Positions 10,998 through 22,259 of a DNA stretch of 64,000 nucleotides are shown one piece after another; position 1 is the stretch's first letter, and every line of letters starts with the position of its first letter. Source of the DNA: Reticulascus tulasneorum (taxonomy: Eukaryota > Ascomycota > Sordariomycetes > Glomerellales > Reticulascaceae). The position numbers were made by a program, and so were the translations under genes. The notes beneath the pieces are model-generated. The model made no database searches and was not told the origin of the DNA. It was given only the letters and a program-made list of their open reading frames with translations. The DNA lies in NCBI GenBank assembly GCA_001557505.1, contig LSAX01000001.1, forward strand, positions 4,154,001 to 4,218,000. The letters are read 5' to 3'.

Positions 10998-11589
10998 CTA
11001 CTGTATATAGCCCCCATTCCTCAGATTGTCCATTCCCCTTCGCAGCAGACTGACCAAAGAGCAGGTTACAGTAACCGTAGTCGTGTCGGTCACAGTTGGT
11101 GTTGGCGCACTCGTTGTAACGGGTGTTACGCCGGCACAGGCGCACGCGCTGTAGTACTTTGATGCGTTATCGCAGTAGGTAGCGTATGTGGGGACCACAG
11201 TCGGCGTAACAGTGATAGCAGGGGCAGGTGTGTCACGCTTAACCAGGGCAGTTGTGGTTGGTTGCACCGTCAATGTCTCGGTAACTATCTCAGTTCTGTC
11301 GAGAACGATGTGTTAGTTATCATTCGGTACTGTGTAAGATGACCAAGCTCCATCTGCACCCGTGATTATGAGTAACTTACGTAGCTGCTGGAGTGACGGT
11401 CACGGTGTTCAGAAGCGAACAGTCGGCCAGACGGCTGGCCAGTGGCGGCTTCAAGCCGGCGGTACCACCGACTCCTCGCTGGCAGTTGTTTCCGGGGAGG
11501 TTGCAGCCGGTTGCCCGGGCTTCAAGCCCATCACCGTAGACGGCGGGTAGAAATGCCGCGGGCAAGAGGAGAAGAATGGATGACTTCAT
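10998..11589 (-). CDS. Secreted Thr/Pro-rich protein with Cys residues
   Basis: Two exons (11589-11381 and 11295-10998, intron 85 nt) join in frame into 168 residues. Residues 1-19 (MKSSILLLLPAAFLPAVYG) form a signal peptide. A Cys-containing N-terminal part follows (GCNLPGNNCQRGV, ADCS), then a linker of TVT/TPA/TTT repeats likely to be O-glycosylated, a KR site (LVKRDTPAPA) and a second Cys cluster (YCDNASKYYSACACAG). This layout is common in cell-wall or extracellular proteins of Pezizomycotina. No enzyme motif is seen. The last 25 residues may be mis-modelled, because another frame stays open to 10900 (WGLYTVGWMARNGVIVNVWE) and a further intron could switch into it. Confidence 0.65.
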
Positions 11590-13149
11590 ATTGTGAATAA
11601 CAAGGTGAAAACGGTTGGACCTGGAACAATCTGTCTATACAATGGGATACCCTGGAGCCTATATATCATCAGGACGTGTCACGGAGCATCGACTCCCACA
11701 TGCTTCTGGTTCCTAACCCATGTCTTGCAATTGGCCCAGATGCGCCACTGAAGCCCCACCCCTGAATCCGCAACGGAAAAGGCACAGGTGGGAATGATAG
11801 CTGACTCGATGCCTGAAAGTGATATTGGGCCGTGCATACAGCTGGTCTAGACCCTTGAATTTTCAGGGTTCACACAGCTAGCCACAACGTCTTTTTGAAC
11901 TGGTGTCGTTAATTTCAGCCCCGAATCAATAGCGCCCCTGGTCCGCGTGCTGAGCTAAGGCGGCATGCGGGGGAAATGATGTAGATCTCTGACGTCGCGG
12001 GCTAAACCCCTATTAGCCCAAGTGCATATCCATTTGCTGTAACCCTGCAACAATATACGCACCTCTGTTGTAAAACGCTTTGGGACGGAGACATTTGCAA
12101 GCCGTGTCGTTTTGTTCCCGAGATCAGATGGACTCAAGCCTCCGTAATTTCTCGTGTTATCGATAGACCGGGGGCAAAGCTCAAGAAATGCATCTGCTTC
12201 TTTCCGGAGTACTATTGAAGAGCCACTGCGCTGTAGATGTCACTGATTACTTAAAATGAGCCCTGTATTCACAATATAATAAGCGCTGGGCTGCAGGCAG
12301 GTGGCTTACAGTGGCCGAGAATCCGCTTGACATGTCTTAATCAGGCGTGCTGATGATTGAACCTCCTGAAAAATGGTACGATAGAAGAGGATATCCCGTT
12401 CCATGGCGTTGGATGTGTGAGTGAGAGGCAAGCCAGCAATAGGAATGGTATAAGTGGCGGCAGGTCGCCCAATCACCAGCTAGCTGACTTGCACAGGCGT
12501 TACATGTCTTTAATTACCCACATTGACTCAGCTAGCCGTTACGGACGTATGTCGATTACCAGATGTTTACGTGCCGATCCAACTGGGCATAAACGTCTAA
12601 GACGCATGAACGGGAGAGCTTACGTGGAAAAGGGACTGGTGGTGAGGTCCCAGAACTCTCCAAGCCCCCCGGTTATTTTTTGGGGTGGTCCAGCCCGAAG
12701 TCGTTGCTCTAATCAGCTGCGGCTGGACGCGATAAGCTCCCTATTCGACCAGGCTTGTCCCAATTCGAGAGAGCAGCACCAAAACGGTTCACTTTCGGTA
12801 ATCCCGACCCCTGTCCCAGTCGGCCATGGGTGATTGAGCTATTGAAAATATTGGTCCAGCTTGGGTGAGCTATTGACCATCGCAGAGCTGGACTGATCAG
12901 TCCCCCTTGGCGAAAATTGTCCGCCAACAGCGCCGTGCTTGCCGGCATGGACCTGGTTGCGGCATTGGCTTAGTGAAAAGCGATTGGGGCGTTATTAGGT
13001 CGAGAAAGTGAGATGCCGTTCTCACAAGCCTCGGGACAATCGCACAAGTGCCTTTCAACCTAGGTCATAGCAGTCCCTCGATTTTTTTTCTTTCGGATAC
13101 TTCCCTCTGGACCGTTTGAGACTGGCCTTTCTCAAAGTGATCCCAAGAG
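11590..13149. other. Intergenic, no gene seen
   Basis: About 1.56 kb between divergent genes. ORFs at 12357-12833 and 12709-12948 overlap on opposite strands, the first beginning with TTG, and neither resembles a protein family. The right part presumably includes the P450 promoter. Confidence 0.5.
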
Positions 13150-14947
13150 ATGCTGCACGAACTGGTAGACCAGGTTGGGCCTCTAACCATCGCCGCCATC
13201 TTTCTGTTCTTGCTGGCTGTCGCGTGGAAAGAGTATCAGCATGTCTCAAGGCCCGCAAAGGAGGAAGACTGCAAGCAGGAATCGCTCTTGATTCCTCAAT
13301 CGGTCTCTTCTGCTATCCCGTTTGTCGGCCATGTGATCGGCTACGTGAGGAATGGCCACAGATACTTCAGTAATCTCTGGTATGTTCGCTTGCACTGCGA
13401 CCCGCAGCTTCCCAAAAAGGGCATTCTGCTAATACTGGAGTCCTTAGTGTGTCAACCAATCTTCCTGTATTCACCATCAGGATGGCCAAGGTCCAGCTGT
13501 CACTTGTGCAGCCGGCACTGGCGAGAGATCTCCCAAAAACCAGACATCTCGGCCTGAATCCGCTTGTGGAGGAGCTCTTCCGCCGGAGCCTGGATCTTGG
13601 AGAATTCTCGAGCTCTCTGCTGAAGGAACAGACCAAGTTGAGCAAGGAGTTCGCTCCAGAAGCTTCTCGCCTCTTTCGCGAGGAGTTTATACCCAATCGT
13701 AACCTCCGGAGATACCTCGAAGAAATAGATGGCTATATTTGCCAAGAAGTGTAAGTAAATCATGTTTGGACGAAAGACATTGCTGCTCCTTGCTTGAAGC
13801 TGACTCAAAGCCATGACAGCAAGCTCATTGAGGATGCCCAAACAATCAAAATCGAGGACTGGGTCTTCAAGTGCCTTGTCGGTGCGCTTGGAAAATCACT
13901 ATGGGGAGGTGATGATGGGCCATTTGGCGAGTCCCAGTTCGTTGGTCACTTACGGTATGCTTCTTATTATCGGAGTCTCCCGCTTGCAGTTGGGGGCTCA
14001 TTATAAACATCACCACATCCGCTGACTGTTCTTGAACCAGGACATTTCTCTTGAATATTCAACAACTCAACAATCCTGCAAAATTCATGATCGACGAGAA
14101 AATCTTGGAATCACGACGTTTTGTTCGCGAGCGTCTGGGACAATTCAGCTTCGAGGAGTACAAAGAGAAGTGTGCTAGTGGCAACATATCGCAGCCAGCC
14201 GACGAGAGTTTTCTTGCCCGGGTTCGTGCGTTATGCCTGAGCCATGGAGCTCCCGACGAGGGATGGACCGATTATCAACTACTCTTGATAGCCGGCCTAG
14301 GGCCAAACGTCATGGCTGCCGCGACGTGGATGCTTCATCATCTGCTTGCTGATCCGAGGCGACTGGCCATGGTCAGGCACGAACTGGATGAGTTTGCCAG
14401 GGCATCAAACAACTCAATCGACCTAGCGAATATCCCAGAAGCTTGCCCCCTCCTCCAAGCAACATGGTATGAGGTCCTCCGATTCCATGGGGGATTCACG
14501 CTCGGCCGTTATGTCCACGAAGACACCACCCTCGCAGGCAAGTACCTGCTCAGAAAGGGTACCTACGCACTGGCGCCGCTGCGACCTCACCACTACGACG
14601 CCAATGTCTGGGGGGCTAATGTAGATGAGTTTTGCCCGGAGCGATTCTTGAAGGCGGCCGGGAGCGTGGATGAGATTCAACGGAAGAAGCTGCGCATTTA
14701 TGGCGTCTTTGGCACGCTATGTCCTGGGAGGTATCTGGCGGTGCACATGGCAATGACGCTCACTGTGCGGCTTATGCTGGCGCTTGATATCACACCGTTG
14801 GCTGGGACGCATGTGCCGCCGGATGAGTGCAAAGACAATGTGGCGGGGCTGCCAACTCCGGCGTGGGATGTGGAGATATGCGTGAAGAGACGCGTTGTTG
14901 TCAATAATGTAGAGATAAGTTTCAAAAACACAAGGCAAGGGATATGA
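13150..14947 (+). CDS. Cytochrome P450 monooxygenase
   Basis: Exons 13150-13379, 13448-13750, 13820-13954 and 14041-14947 join in frame into 524 residues, a normal length for a fungal microsomal P450. Residues 9-26 (VGPLTIAAIFLFLLAVAW) form the N-terminal membrane anchor, followed by IPFVGHVIGYVRNGHRYF. The helix-K ExxR motif is in TWYEVLRFHGGF and a PERF-like motif in FCPERFLKA. The heme loop is YGVFGTLCPGRYLA with the axial Cys present; it lacks the usual Gly four residues before Cys, as in lineages with a GTxCPGR loop. Overall it resembles the CYP7/CYP8-like group of fungal P450s that oxidise sterols or other lipophilic compounds; the substrate cannot be told. No polyketide, peptide or terpene synthase lies in the window, so membership of a metabolite cluster is not supported. 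Confidence 0.92.
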
Positions 14948-16693
14948 GACGCAGATAAGGACAATAAAGAAGTAAAAATAGGCTTAGATGCATGGCATTT
15001 ACGCCCAGCTCTCCCCGGGTTTACTTGATCCATCCATCGTGACATGCGCAGAGGGCTAGCAAAGACTGCAACCAACTCATGGTTCGTCTCAGAGGAAACT
15101 GGAGTCAAGAACACAGGTCGGCCATCATCCTAACTCAGCGTCCAGGGTTCTGTTTCAAGGCCGTCAGACCAAGCTCATGATTCTGGACTGAGGATAATAG
15201 GGCTACAGATGGCATGGATTGTAAGTAGCGTGGGGCTCTGCGACCAAGTTGGCTCTGCCCCTTGCCATTGAATGCCTTGAATGTGTCGTAGCATGCCTAT
15301 GACCCAACAAGGTCATCCACGGATATGGTACGATTCATCCTTCCCAAATCTACGAGAGACGCATCTAAGTCTCTGCTTCCTCGTAGCCATTCCCAAGCTC
15401 GCGCGAACTGTGCGACCACTACCAATCCCCTAATTACGTCGCAGCTGAAACAAGACTGACAACTTCGTAGGTCGCATTCCGTGTCTGTTGCGACAAAATG
15501 ACTTGGAGCATGCCCGTTTTCCAGGGTCGACAAGGTGGCAGCCAGGGTTCTGTTATTGTTATATGAATATTTTCCATGCTATTCATAACGCAAGGAAGTA
15601 TAGGAGAGTTTCTTTGTAGACAGGCAACCCCAATCGGCTTGGCGAAAAATGATGCGGTCAGGGTGTGAATCATAACGTGCTGTTAATAGCGTCCATGGGC
15701 CGCCAAGGACAGGGTTTGCGCCGAGGATCTGGTTCACCTTGCTGTCTGCGGTGACACAAGAGACAAGTGCCGTCGTCCATTGGACGTCATCTCCTGCATT
15801 CCACTCGGAATTTATTATAGGCTAATTATAGGCCTACAGGCAGGTGTGCCAAGCGTGTCACAGAGCTCCTGGTTGAGCTGTCTAAGTTCCCTTCATTGTA
15901 TGGGGGTGGCGTCTACAGGGGCATCCTGCAAAGTCATTAGTGGCAGCGGGTATGCCCGAGTTGACTGGCGTGGTTCCTTACCTTAGCTTACCCCACTAAT
16001 TCACCAGAGCCAATCTAGAAGGTGAGGCTCCTACCGAATCAACTGAAGCCTCACCAACTTCCAACTGCTTCTCAATCCAGAATCCATGCCAGTCATAACA
16101 CCACCGACTGGTCTAGCATTTCGAAGAGAAAAAGTTCATGTCCATATCCTTCATAGATGTTTTTCTTTTCTGGTCTAGCGCAGATTCCGGCTTCTCAAAC
16201 CGGCGCCGTGTCACCATGCCACTAACGGCTTTAACCAGAAGTGGGCAAAACCTGCCCAACACCCGGAATGTTTCACGCCCGTCGATCCGCGAAAGAATGC
16301 CCTCTCTTCCTCGCCACGTTCCAGGGAAGCCCCTGACTATCAGAGCAGTCCAAATCTGGGAATGCAATGCCCGACAACGATCGGTGCCATGCAGTCTTTT
16401 TCGGATGGTTCGGCACGTCTTTGGACATGATCGCTCCAGCCCCCTCGGCACGGGTTGAACGATCAGAGCGCCTGCCAAGAGATGGCTTGCCCGTCTTGGT
16501 ATTTCTAGTCCCCATCATCTCTTGGCTCGTCCGTCTATACTTTCTACTCATCCTCGCCCGTGCTGGTCACTCGTTTATCTCTTCGTTCTTTATTATACTT
16601 CTCGTTCAAGTCGCGCCGGCGTGTTTCTGTTCACCCTTAGTCTCTCCTTGAATCCTTAGCTTATACATTTCCGTCTAATCACCAACAATCAAC
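14948..16693. other. Intergenic, no gene seen
   Basis: About 1.75 kb. Short overlapping ORFs on both strands (for example 16113-16478 and 16138-16458) have no family features. The final 100 nt before 16694 are pyrimidine-rich and end in CACCAACAATCAACATGG, typical of a fungal 5' leader. Confidence 0.5.
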
Positions 16694-17314
16694 ATGGTCT
16701 CTTCTATCATGGCCCTAGCGGCCTCGCTCTCGATCCTTGCGGCGACGGTGTCTGCCCATGGAAACATCACGTCTCCTCCCGCAAGACTGCCTGGGCCGGC
16801 AATGGCTGCTGCCTGTGGGCAGGCGAACGTTGCCTCAGTCCTGCGAGATGGAACCATCCCTCTTGAGAACTTCTCCAACGTTCCCGCGACGTGTATGTGC
16901 CCCCTCTTGTAACTCATCCGCCAAGATCCTTCCAGCTAACAGCTAGTAGGCCAACTAGATCTCTGCCGCGGTGCCTTGTTCGAAGACAACGTCGCCCTTG
17001 TGCAGACGTTCAGTGCTGGGGATATCGTGGCCTTCACAGCCATCCTGCCCATCCCCCATGAAGGCCCTTGCAACGTCTCCGTTGTGGATACTGCCACGAA
17101 CCAGGTGATCGGTGAGCCGCTGCTCTTGTTCGACACCTATGCGGACGAGAGCCTCGCCACTCTGCCGGCAAACAACACCGCTTTCAGCGTGACGATCCCG
17201 CAGCTAGCGGCAGGAACTTGTGCTCAGGCTGGAGATTGTGTCTTGCAGTGGTTTTGGTTCGGTGATGCAGCGAAGCAGACATACGAGAGCTGTGTGGATT
17301 TCGTGCTGGTGTAG
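16694..17314 (+). CDS. Secreted chitin-binding type-4 / LPMO-like protein
   Basis: Two exons (16694-16892 and 16950-17314, intron 57 nt) join in frame into 187 residues. Residues 1-21 (MVSSIMALAASLSILAATVSA) are a signal peptide whose cleavage leaves His22 as the new N-terminus, followed by GNITSPPARLPG and ACGQ. This fits the LPMO_10/chitin-binding type-4 fold, in which the N-terminal His amine and a second His form the copper brace; His103 in ILPIPHEGPCNVSV is the obvious second ligand and QWFWFGD could supply the axial aromatic. At least five Cys are present. Expected role is oxidative attack on, or binding to, chitin or another polysaccharide outside the cell. Copper activity is inferred, not shown; it may only bind polysaccharide. 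Confidence 0.68.
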
Positions 17315-17842
17315 AGCGTTGGGACAGCGAGTAGAAGCACATCCGGGGTTCTCGAATTGGGAAGAGAGACACGAGGACAAATTCATCTTGTATGATAGAG
17401 TAATTACGTTCTTCATATCTCAGCAAGCTACATGGAACTCATTTCACGACCAGTCGTATCATTGTGACTAGCTGATACGTATTGCTATGCTCTCAAAATA
17501 CATCAGGATGGATGTCTGACGAAGGCATTATCTGCGGTCGAGATTCCTTGCTAATTACTGCGCAAAACTGTAGCGCGGGAAATATTTTGCATGGAGAGTC
17601 ATGACTTTACGGTCGGTGGCAAGTCTCAAATTCTGCACATTGCTTTGTCTGATGGGTAGACACGAGCCAGCAACTCATTCCAAGGTACTTGAGGGGTCTT
17701 TGTATTCGCCATCCTAACTATCTTCCTCGGTTGCGGTGCTTCATCCGGTTTTAGCCCACGGAGACTCCTCTTTGACGGGAAACTTCTAGCAGATGAGAAG
17801 AAGCATCGTCATCTGCTCCGCGACTTGGTATTTTCATCTCCC
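17315..17842. other. Intergenic, convergent 3' ends
   Basis: About 530 nt between the stops of the LPMO-like gene and the first 2EXR gene. It is AT-rich toward the left and no gene is seen. Confidence 0.5.
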
Positions 17843-18703
17843 TTATGACCGTTCTATCGCAACCCCCACAAGCTTCAGCTGGCGGTGACATGCAGGCCGT
17901 CCTTTAACTCCCTTTTTAGCAAGCCGATTCGACCTTCGAACAGGCCGTGCAGCACGCTGAAGCCATGCCTCGAATTTCTTCCATTCTTTGTGCGAGATGG
18001 GGTTAAGGTTGTCGGGTGCTGGTAGAGCGAGATCCCAAATCGACCGGGTCCACTTTGAGTTATGCCAACGTCCACGCTCCCGATCGTCTTTGGGAAGGTC
18101 AAGGAGTTCAACATATAGTGTCGTCATCTGTGGAAAGCGCTCTTGAAGATTTGCAATTCTCTTACGCCAATCTTGCTGTTCCATGGCTCCCGAATATGGC
18201 TGACGCCCATTGGGTATGGTCTCGAGGCAGATGTTCTTGATGGAATGGTGGGTTTCAATTCCATAAAGTCCAAGCGGCATATGAGTCTCGAATTTGGGGA
18301 TGTAAAAAATGTCTTTATCCACGTTGAACCATTCTCTACACCCAGTGAGACGGATTAGGGACCCGGGAGAGATGTCGGTTCTCGGACTTGTCAGGCGCGT
18401 ATCATGTGGCTCTGACACCGTCCAGCTCACGGGTCTGGGCCAGAAGTGGCGGGGCCATTCTGACTCGAAAATTCGAAGAGGCATCGCAAGATCCCAAATA
18501 CCTGCTCGGATTTCGGGCGGGAGTCTCATCGCTGGAAAGTAGTTGACGAACTCCTGTGGCGGCTTTCCCAGGGCAGCTGCGGCTGCCGTCGAAGTGGAGA
18601 CAGTAGGCATGGTATCGGGTTCCGTTTTGATCACTTGATGGTGCTCTTGGCGACTTTGACGGCCTGCGCGGGTTCTGTCTTCTGCGAACGAAAGGCTGGC
18701 CAT
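17843..18703 (-). CDS. 2EXR domain protein 1
   Basis: A single-exon protein of 286 residues from the ATG at 18703 (MASLSFAEDRT). The 2EXR motif lies at about residues 52-80: FVNYFPAMRLPPEIRAGIWD followed by LAMPLRIFE. This domain is widespread and strongly expanded in Pezizomycotina; its molecular role is unknown. The tail is basic (RRSNRLAKKGVKGRP) and could be a nuclear signal. The frame stays open upstream of the ATG through a tandem repeat, but without another ATG. First of four 2EXR genes in 9 kb. Confidence 0.8.
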   Translation of the reverse strand: MASLSFAEDRTRAGRQSRQEHHQVIKTEPDTMPTVSTSTAAAAALGKPPQEFVNYFPAMRLPPEIRAGIWDLAMPLRIFESEWPRHFWPRPVSWTVSEPHDTRLTSPRTDISPGSLIRLTGCREWFNVDKDIFYIPKFETHMPLGLYGIETHHSIKNICLETIPNGRQPYSGAMEQQDWRKRIANLQERFPQMTTLYVELLDLPKDDRERGRWHNSKWTRSIWDLALPAPDNLNPISHKEWKKFEAWLQRAARPVRRSNRLAKKGVKGRPACHRQLKLVGVAIERS

Positions 18704-18787
18704 GATGAAGCTTGCGTGGGTGACGAAGTCTGCGTGGTGATGAAGTTTGCGTGGGTGACGAAGCTTGCGTGGTGATGAAGTTTGTGA
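18703..18787. repeat. Tandem repeat, about 35-nt unit
   Basis: Alternating 17-18 nt halves GATGAAGCTTGCGTGGGT and GACGAAGTCTGCGTGGT recur about five times with few changes. The array sits directly upstream of, and touches, the start codon of 2EXR gene 1. Confidence 0.75.
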
Positions 18788-20336
18788 GAGCAAACGCGAC
18801 AGATATTCTTTTGGGATTTTACAGATCTTGAAGAAACGATCAAAATACCAGCACAGCGCAGGCACATAAAGAACTGCCGTTCCAAGATGTATGAGGTGAG
18901 AGAATGGGCCAGAAAATGTCAGTCCTGCAAGATTCGTAACAGCTGGCGGGTAAGGGAGGTAGTATCGAGCCTTCTACAAAGAGCTTGAGGCGGATGTTTT
19001 GAATGATTCCAAGATGGTTTATTTCATTCATCATTCAACCCCTCCTCAGGTGATTTTCAGTCCTCTCTCACGTTTGCAGAAGCGTCTGACATGTTGTAGA
19101 AGACTGCCGTCTTCCATTTTCTGGATCCTCCACTCGAACCTGTATGTAGCGTGTATCCGACCGTCGGCATACCAGGATGTCCGCATCGAGATTTGGCACT
19201 CCAATGCTAGCGGCTTGCAATTTTAGCTAGACGAACAGTTGGGTATGGGATATTCGCAACAATGCACGTGAAGTCCTTTCCTTCAAGACAAACAGAAGAC
19301 CGAGCGGCATGGAATCCCGTCGGATGACGAATGGATAGGGACCACCTAGTGAGCAAGATACCCTCATCACGCTGCCCCATTTCAAGATATTCTCTGCCTG
19401 ATTTTGTCTAGCAATAATTAGAGACAACAAATTCGAGTCTCGAGAACCTTCACAACCAAAATAGCCCCGCTACGGTCAAGTAGAATGACAGCTGGAGGCT
19501 CCGTCGGAATTGCCCAATCCGCTCCATGTTCAGGGGCAGTATCCCCCAACCTTACAGCGAGCATTTGTGGTTAATAGTTTCCTATTCGTGGCTTCTGCTA
19601 CCTCAAGGGGCTTCCTTCTGATTGTGTTGGCCTGTATCACCATGACAGGTACTCCATCGATGCGTACTTTACCTACCTATGCATAATACGTCGATTGTCG
19701 GAGGCAAAACTCAACTGAATCGTGGCTGCCTGTGCCGTAGATGGATCTGGTATGTCGAAATGAACATCATGGGAGGCACAGGAGGCCACAAATGATAAGA
19801 GCAAGCCAAAATTACTCTTGAGACTTCTCCTCGTCTGCACCTTAGTGCATCGAATTTAGCAGTTCATAGTCATTAGGAGGAAAGTACAGATCCATGCTCA
19901 AGCAACCTCCGGCAATATCACTTGCAGCACAGAGTTTACTTGACTACTTACATTACAGATCACCGAGCGAAGTTTCCCACCTTGTCCTTCGTGTGGCACT
20001 GAACATGCAGGACTTACCAAAATAGCACGATTGAGCAGCCTGCATACCCAGCTCGCGTCCCAGCAGTCGACCTCGCCGCTGACTCCACGGTATACACGAC
20101 ACTCCATCACAACAGGTCCTGAACTTACCATCTTCATTGCTGGACCATACTATTCCACAGACCCATTGTCTAGTCTCAATACCTCTGAGTTCGCTGACTT
20201 TTCCTCTAAAGCTCATCGATCGATCATCAGGCCTCCAGCAAGCGTCAAGCAGAACAAGCTGTAGTGTTGCATCCACCCATTGCGGTCAGATCCAACGAGA
20301 GTCTGACAGCCTCAAACTCCAGTAAGTAACGCACGC
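18788..20336. other. Intergenic, may hold an unresolved first exon
   Basis: About 1.5 kb between divergent 2EXR genes. No protein family is recognised. A good donor (GTAAGT at 20322) suggests that the first exon of 2EXR gene 2 ends just to its left, but I could not find an exon with an ATG that joins in frame convincingly. Confidence 0.45.
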
Positions 20337-21329
20337 TTGATCTGTGAGAGATTGAGTAATGGTTCGCTGAACATCGTAGCAATATCCGTCGTGACTGCTA
20401 GCAAGGAAACAGTCTGCTCAGGGTTTGTGACCATAACAACTTTCTACCCTTTCAAAAGATTACCACGCGAACTTCGAGACATCATTTGGAGCATGACACT
20501 TCCAGGGCCTCGTATCTTTAATTGGTGGCTCCCCATGGACGAACCCCCGATGTTTAGCTGTTCACTCTCGGTGGAGTTCCCGGTCACGCAACAGATTTGC
20601 CAGGAATCGAGGGAGAGCGCGCTCAAAGTCATGGAATACTGGCCGAAGGATAATAGGACTGATGGTAGCCCGAGTGACCCTTGGATAAATGGTTTTATGC
20701 TCGTTGGAGGGAGAGGTTACAACGACCGACTTTCGTACCTTGACGAGCTTTCGCCTCTGGGCAGGGCTTTGCGTGCGCCGATCTTCCCGCGGCCCAAAGT
20801 TCTGTTCAACTATGCACATGACATCATGTACTTCCAACAGAAAACGTCGGATATCTTGATCAGCGGAGACTTCGATTGTTCTCCTGGGCTAGAGCCTTGC
20901 AGAACAGGTGCTGATGGTGTCCAGAACATCGCCATCGAAGGTAATTGGGCAGACTACCGCCGCAAACCAGACCGAATCGTCGAAGCACTGAGCAATATTC
21001 GACGGAGATTTTCAAACCTGAAATCTCTTCACCTTGTGGAACACTGTCCGTTGCTTGACGCTCCTCTTGTTCACAATTTGACGGACCGGGCTGGAGCGCG
21101 TGTTCAAGGGCTCCACCTTCTTTCATCTGATTATCGCATGACGGTAGCTGTCAAGAATTTTAGGAGAGGTCTCAAATGTAAAAGGCTGAGAAAGGCGTTC
21201 CGAAAGGTCGCGAAAAGCTTGGAGGGCTACGAAGATGTAATTCTAGTCCTGGGGGTGATGCGGGTGTATAGGCCCATCCCGGAATGGGATCAGACAGTAG
21301 ACTTTGTCGACATTCTTGCTCCAGCATAG
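20337..21329 (+). CDS. 2EXR domain protein 2, 5' end unresolved
   Basis: The open frame encodes about 310-330 residues, with the 2EXR motif FYPFKRLPRELRDIIWSMTL followed by PGPRIF. The next conserved segment is FPVTQQICQESRESALKVM, typical of the family (a residue that once touched the IW helix, then CRESR-like). The frame has no ATG before the domain: it opens with TTG at 20337, and the first in-frame ATG (20493) lies inside the motif. An upstream exon must therefore supply the start. Acceptor-like AGs at 20379, 20401 and 20421 are possible. The C-terminus has a basic patch (RRGLKCKRLRKAFRK). Function unknown. Confidence 0.72.
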   Translation: MICERLSNGSLNIVAISVVTASKETVCSGFVTITTFYPFKRLPRELRDIIWSMTLPGPRIFNWWLPMDEPPMFSCSLSVEFPVTQQICQESRESALKVMEYWPKDNRTDGSPSDPWINGFMLVGGRGYNDRLSYLDELSPLGRALRAPIFPRPKVLFNYAHDIMYFQQKTSDILISGDFDCSPGLEPCRTGADGVQNIAIEGNWADYRRKPDRIVEALSNIRRRFSNLKSLHLVEHCPLLDAPLVHNLTDRAGARVQGLHLLSSDYRMTVAVKNFRRGLKCKRLRKAFRKVAKSLEGYEDVILVLGVMRVYRPIPEWDQTVDFVDILAPA

Positions 21330-22259
21330 TCTTCAGTATGGAAACGAGTTCATCGATGGCCAACTGGCAGTGTAATATCTCGAGTGAAGTATCATACAGG
21401 CTTTGGTTGGGGATGCTGCAAGGCAGCATCAGTAATATAGTTAACTGGACACCTGATATTGATTTACTCGGTTGGCAAGAAGCCACCAGGAGAGGGCCGT
21501 CTTTCCAAACCTCAGACCAAGCTGCAGATGTGACAGATCTACTCCCATCTTCCTCCCTTTCTCCTTCATTCTCCTTCAATCCCTCCATCTCCATGCATTT
21601 CCTCTTCTTTCTCACATTTTTCTGCCATTCCTCCATCCTCATCCATGTCGTCTCTCTCCTCCGTTCTTCTTCCATTTCTCCATACTCATCTGAGTCGTCT
21701 TTTCTCCTCTATATCTCCTTCATCCGCCATCTAGTTCTTCCACTCTTCCATTCTTTTAGCAACCCTCCTTTCCAATTTCATTCTCCGTTTTCCCAGTCTT
21801 TCTAGAAGCTCTCGTGGAGCGAGAGGAGGTCGGGTACTTTATGTCTTCCTTCGAGTTCTGCGTTGCCACCGTACCTCACCTAACCAGCGCATGACATTCA
21901 GGTAGGTTAACAAAAGTTCAGGGACCGAGTCGCCATCGTCGAGGAGTTTAGAGCAAGGTGGGCGGCCGAGGTGGGAATCTGTCATAGGATGCAGTTGTGG
22001 TCTGAAAGCTGACGTGTGCTGGCAAAGGGATAACCGAGATACTTGTTTCCATCTCGCAGGATAGATTTGGGTAGAGGGATTGTGGTTGACCAAGACTGGG
22101 ACGTTAGACGATGGTAGTACTCTCAGTGTTTTCATTCAGTATCTGCAGAACGGTATCAATGCTAATATTAATCAACTGCCCTGACTCTACTCGTGATCTT
22201 GCAGCCCAAGCTGGCATTGAATCCTCCAAAGGAGACAAATGCTACCAACCTAATCTTCT
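21330..22259. other. Intergenic between convergent genes, long pyrimidine-rich tract
   Basis: The stretch 21541-21800 is strongly C/T-rich on the plus strand (CTCCTTC, TTCTTCC and TTTCTCC words). It lies between the 3' ends of 2EXR genes 2 and 3. ORFs here are by-products of the low complexity. Confidence 0.6.

Noticed and set aside
12357..12833. A 158-codon plus-strand ORF between the secreted-protein and P450 genes
   Set aside because: Begins with TTG and overlaps another ORF on the opposite strand; sequence not protein-like.
14693..14740. P450 heme loop as evidence for a dead enzyme
   Set aside because: The usual Gly before Cys is absent, but a GTxCPGR form with intact Cys occurs in some functional fungal P450 groups, and ExxR is present.
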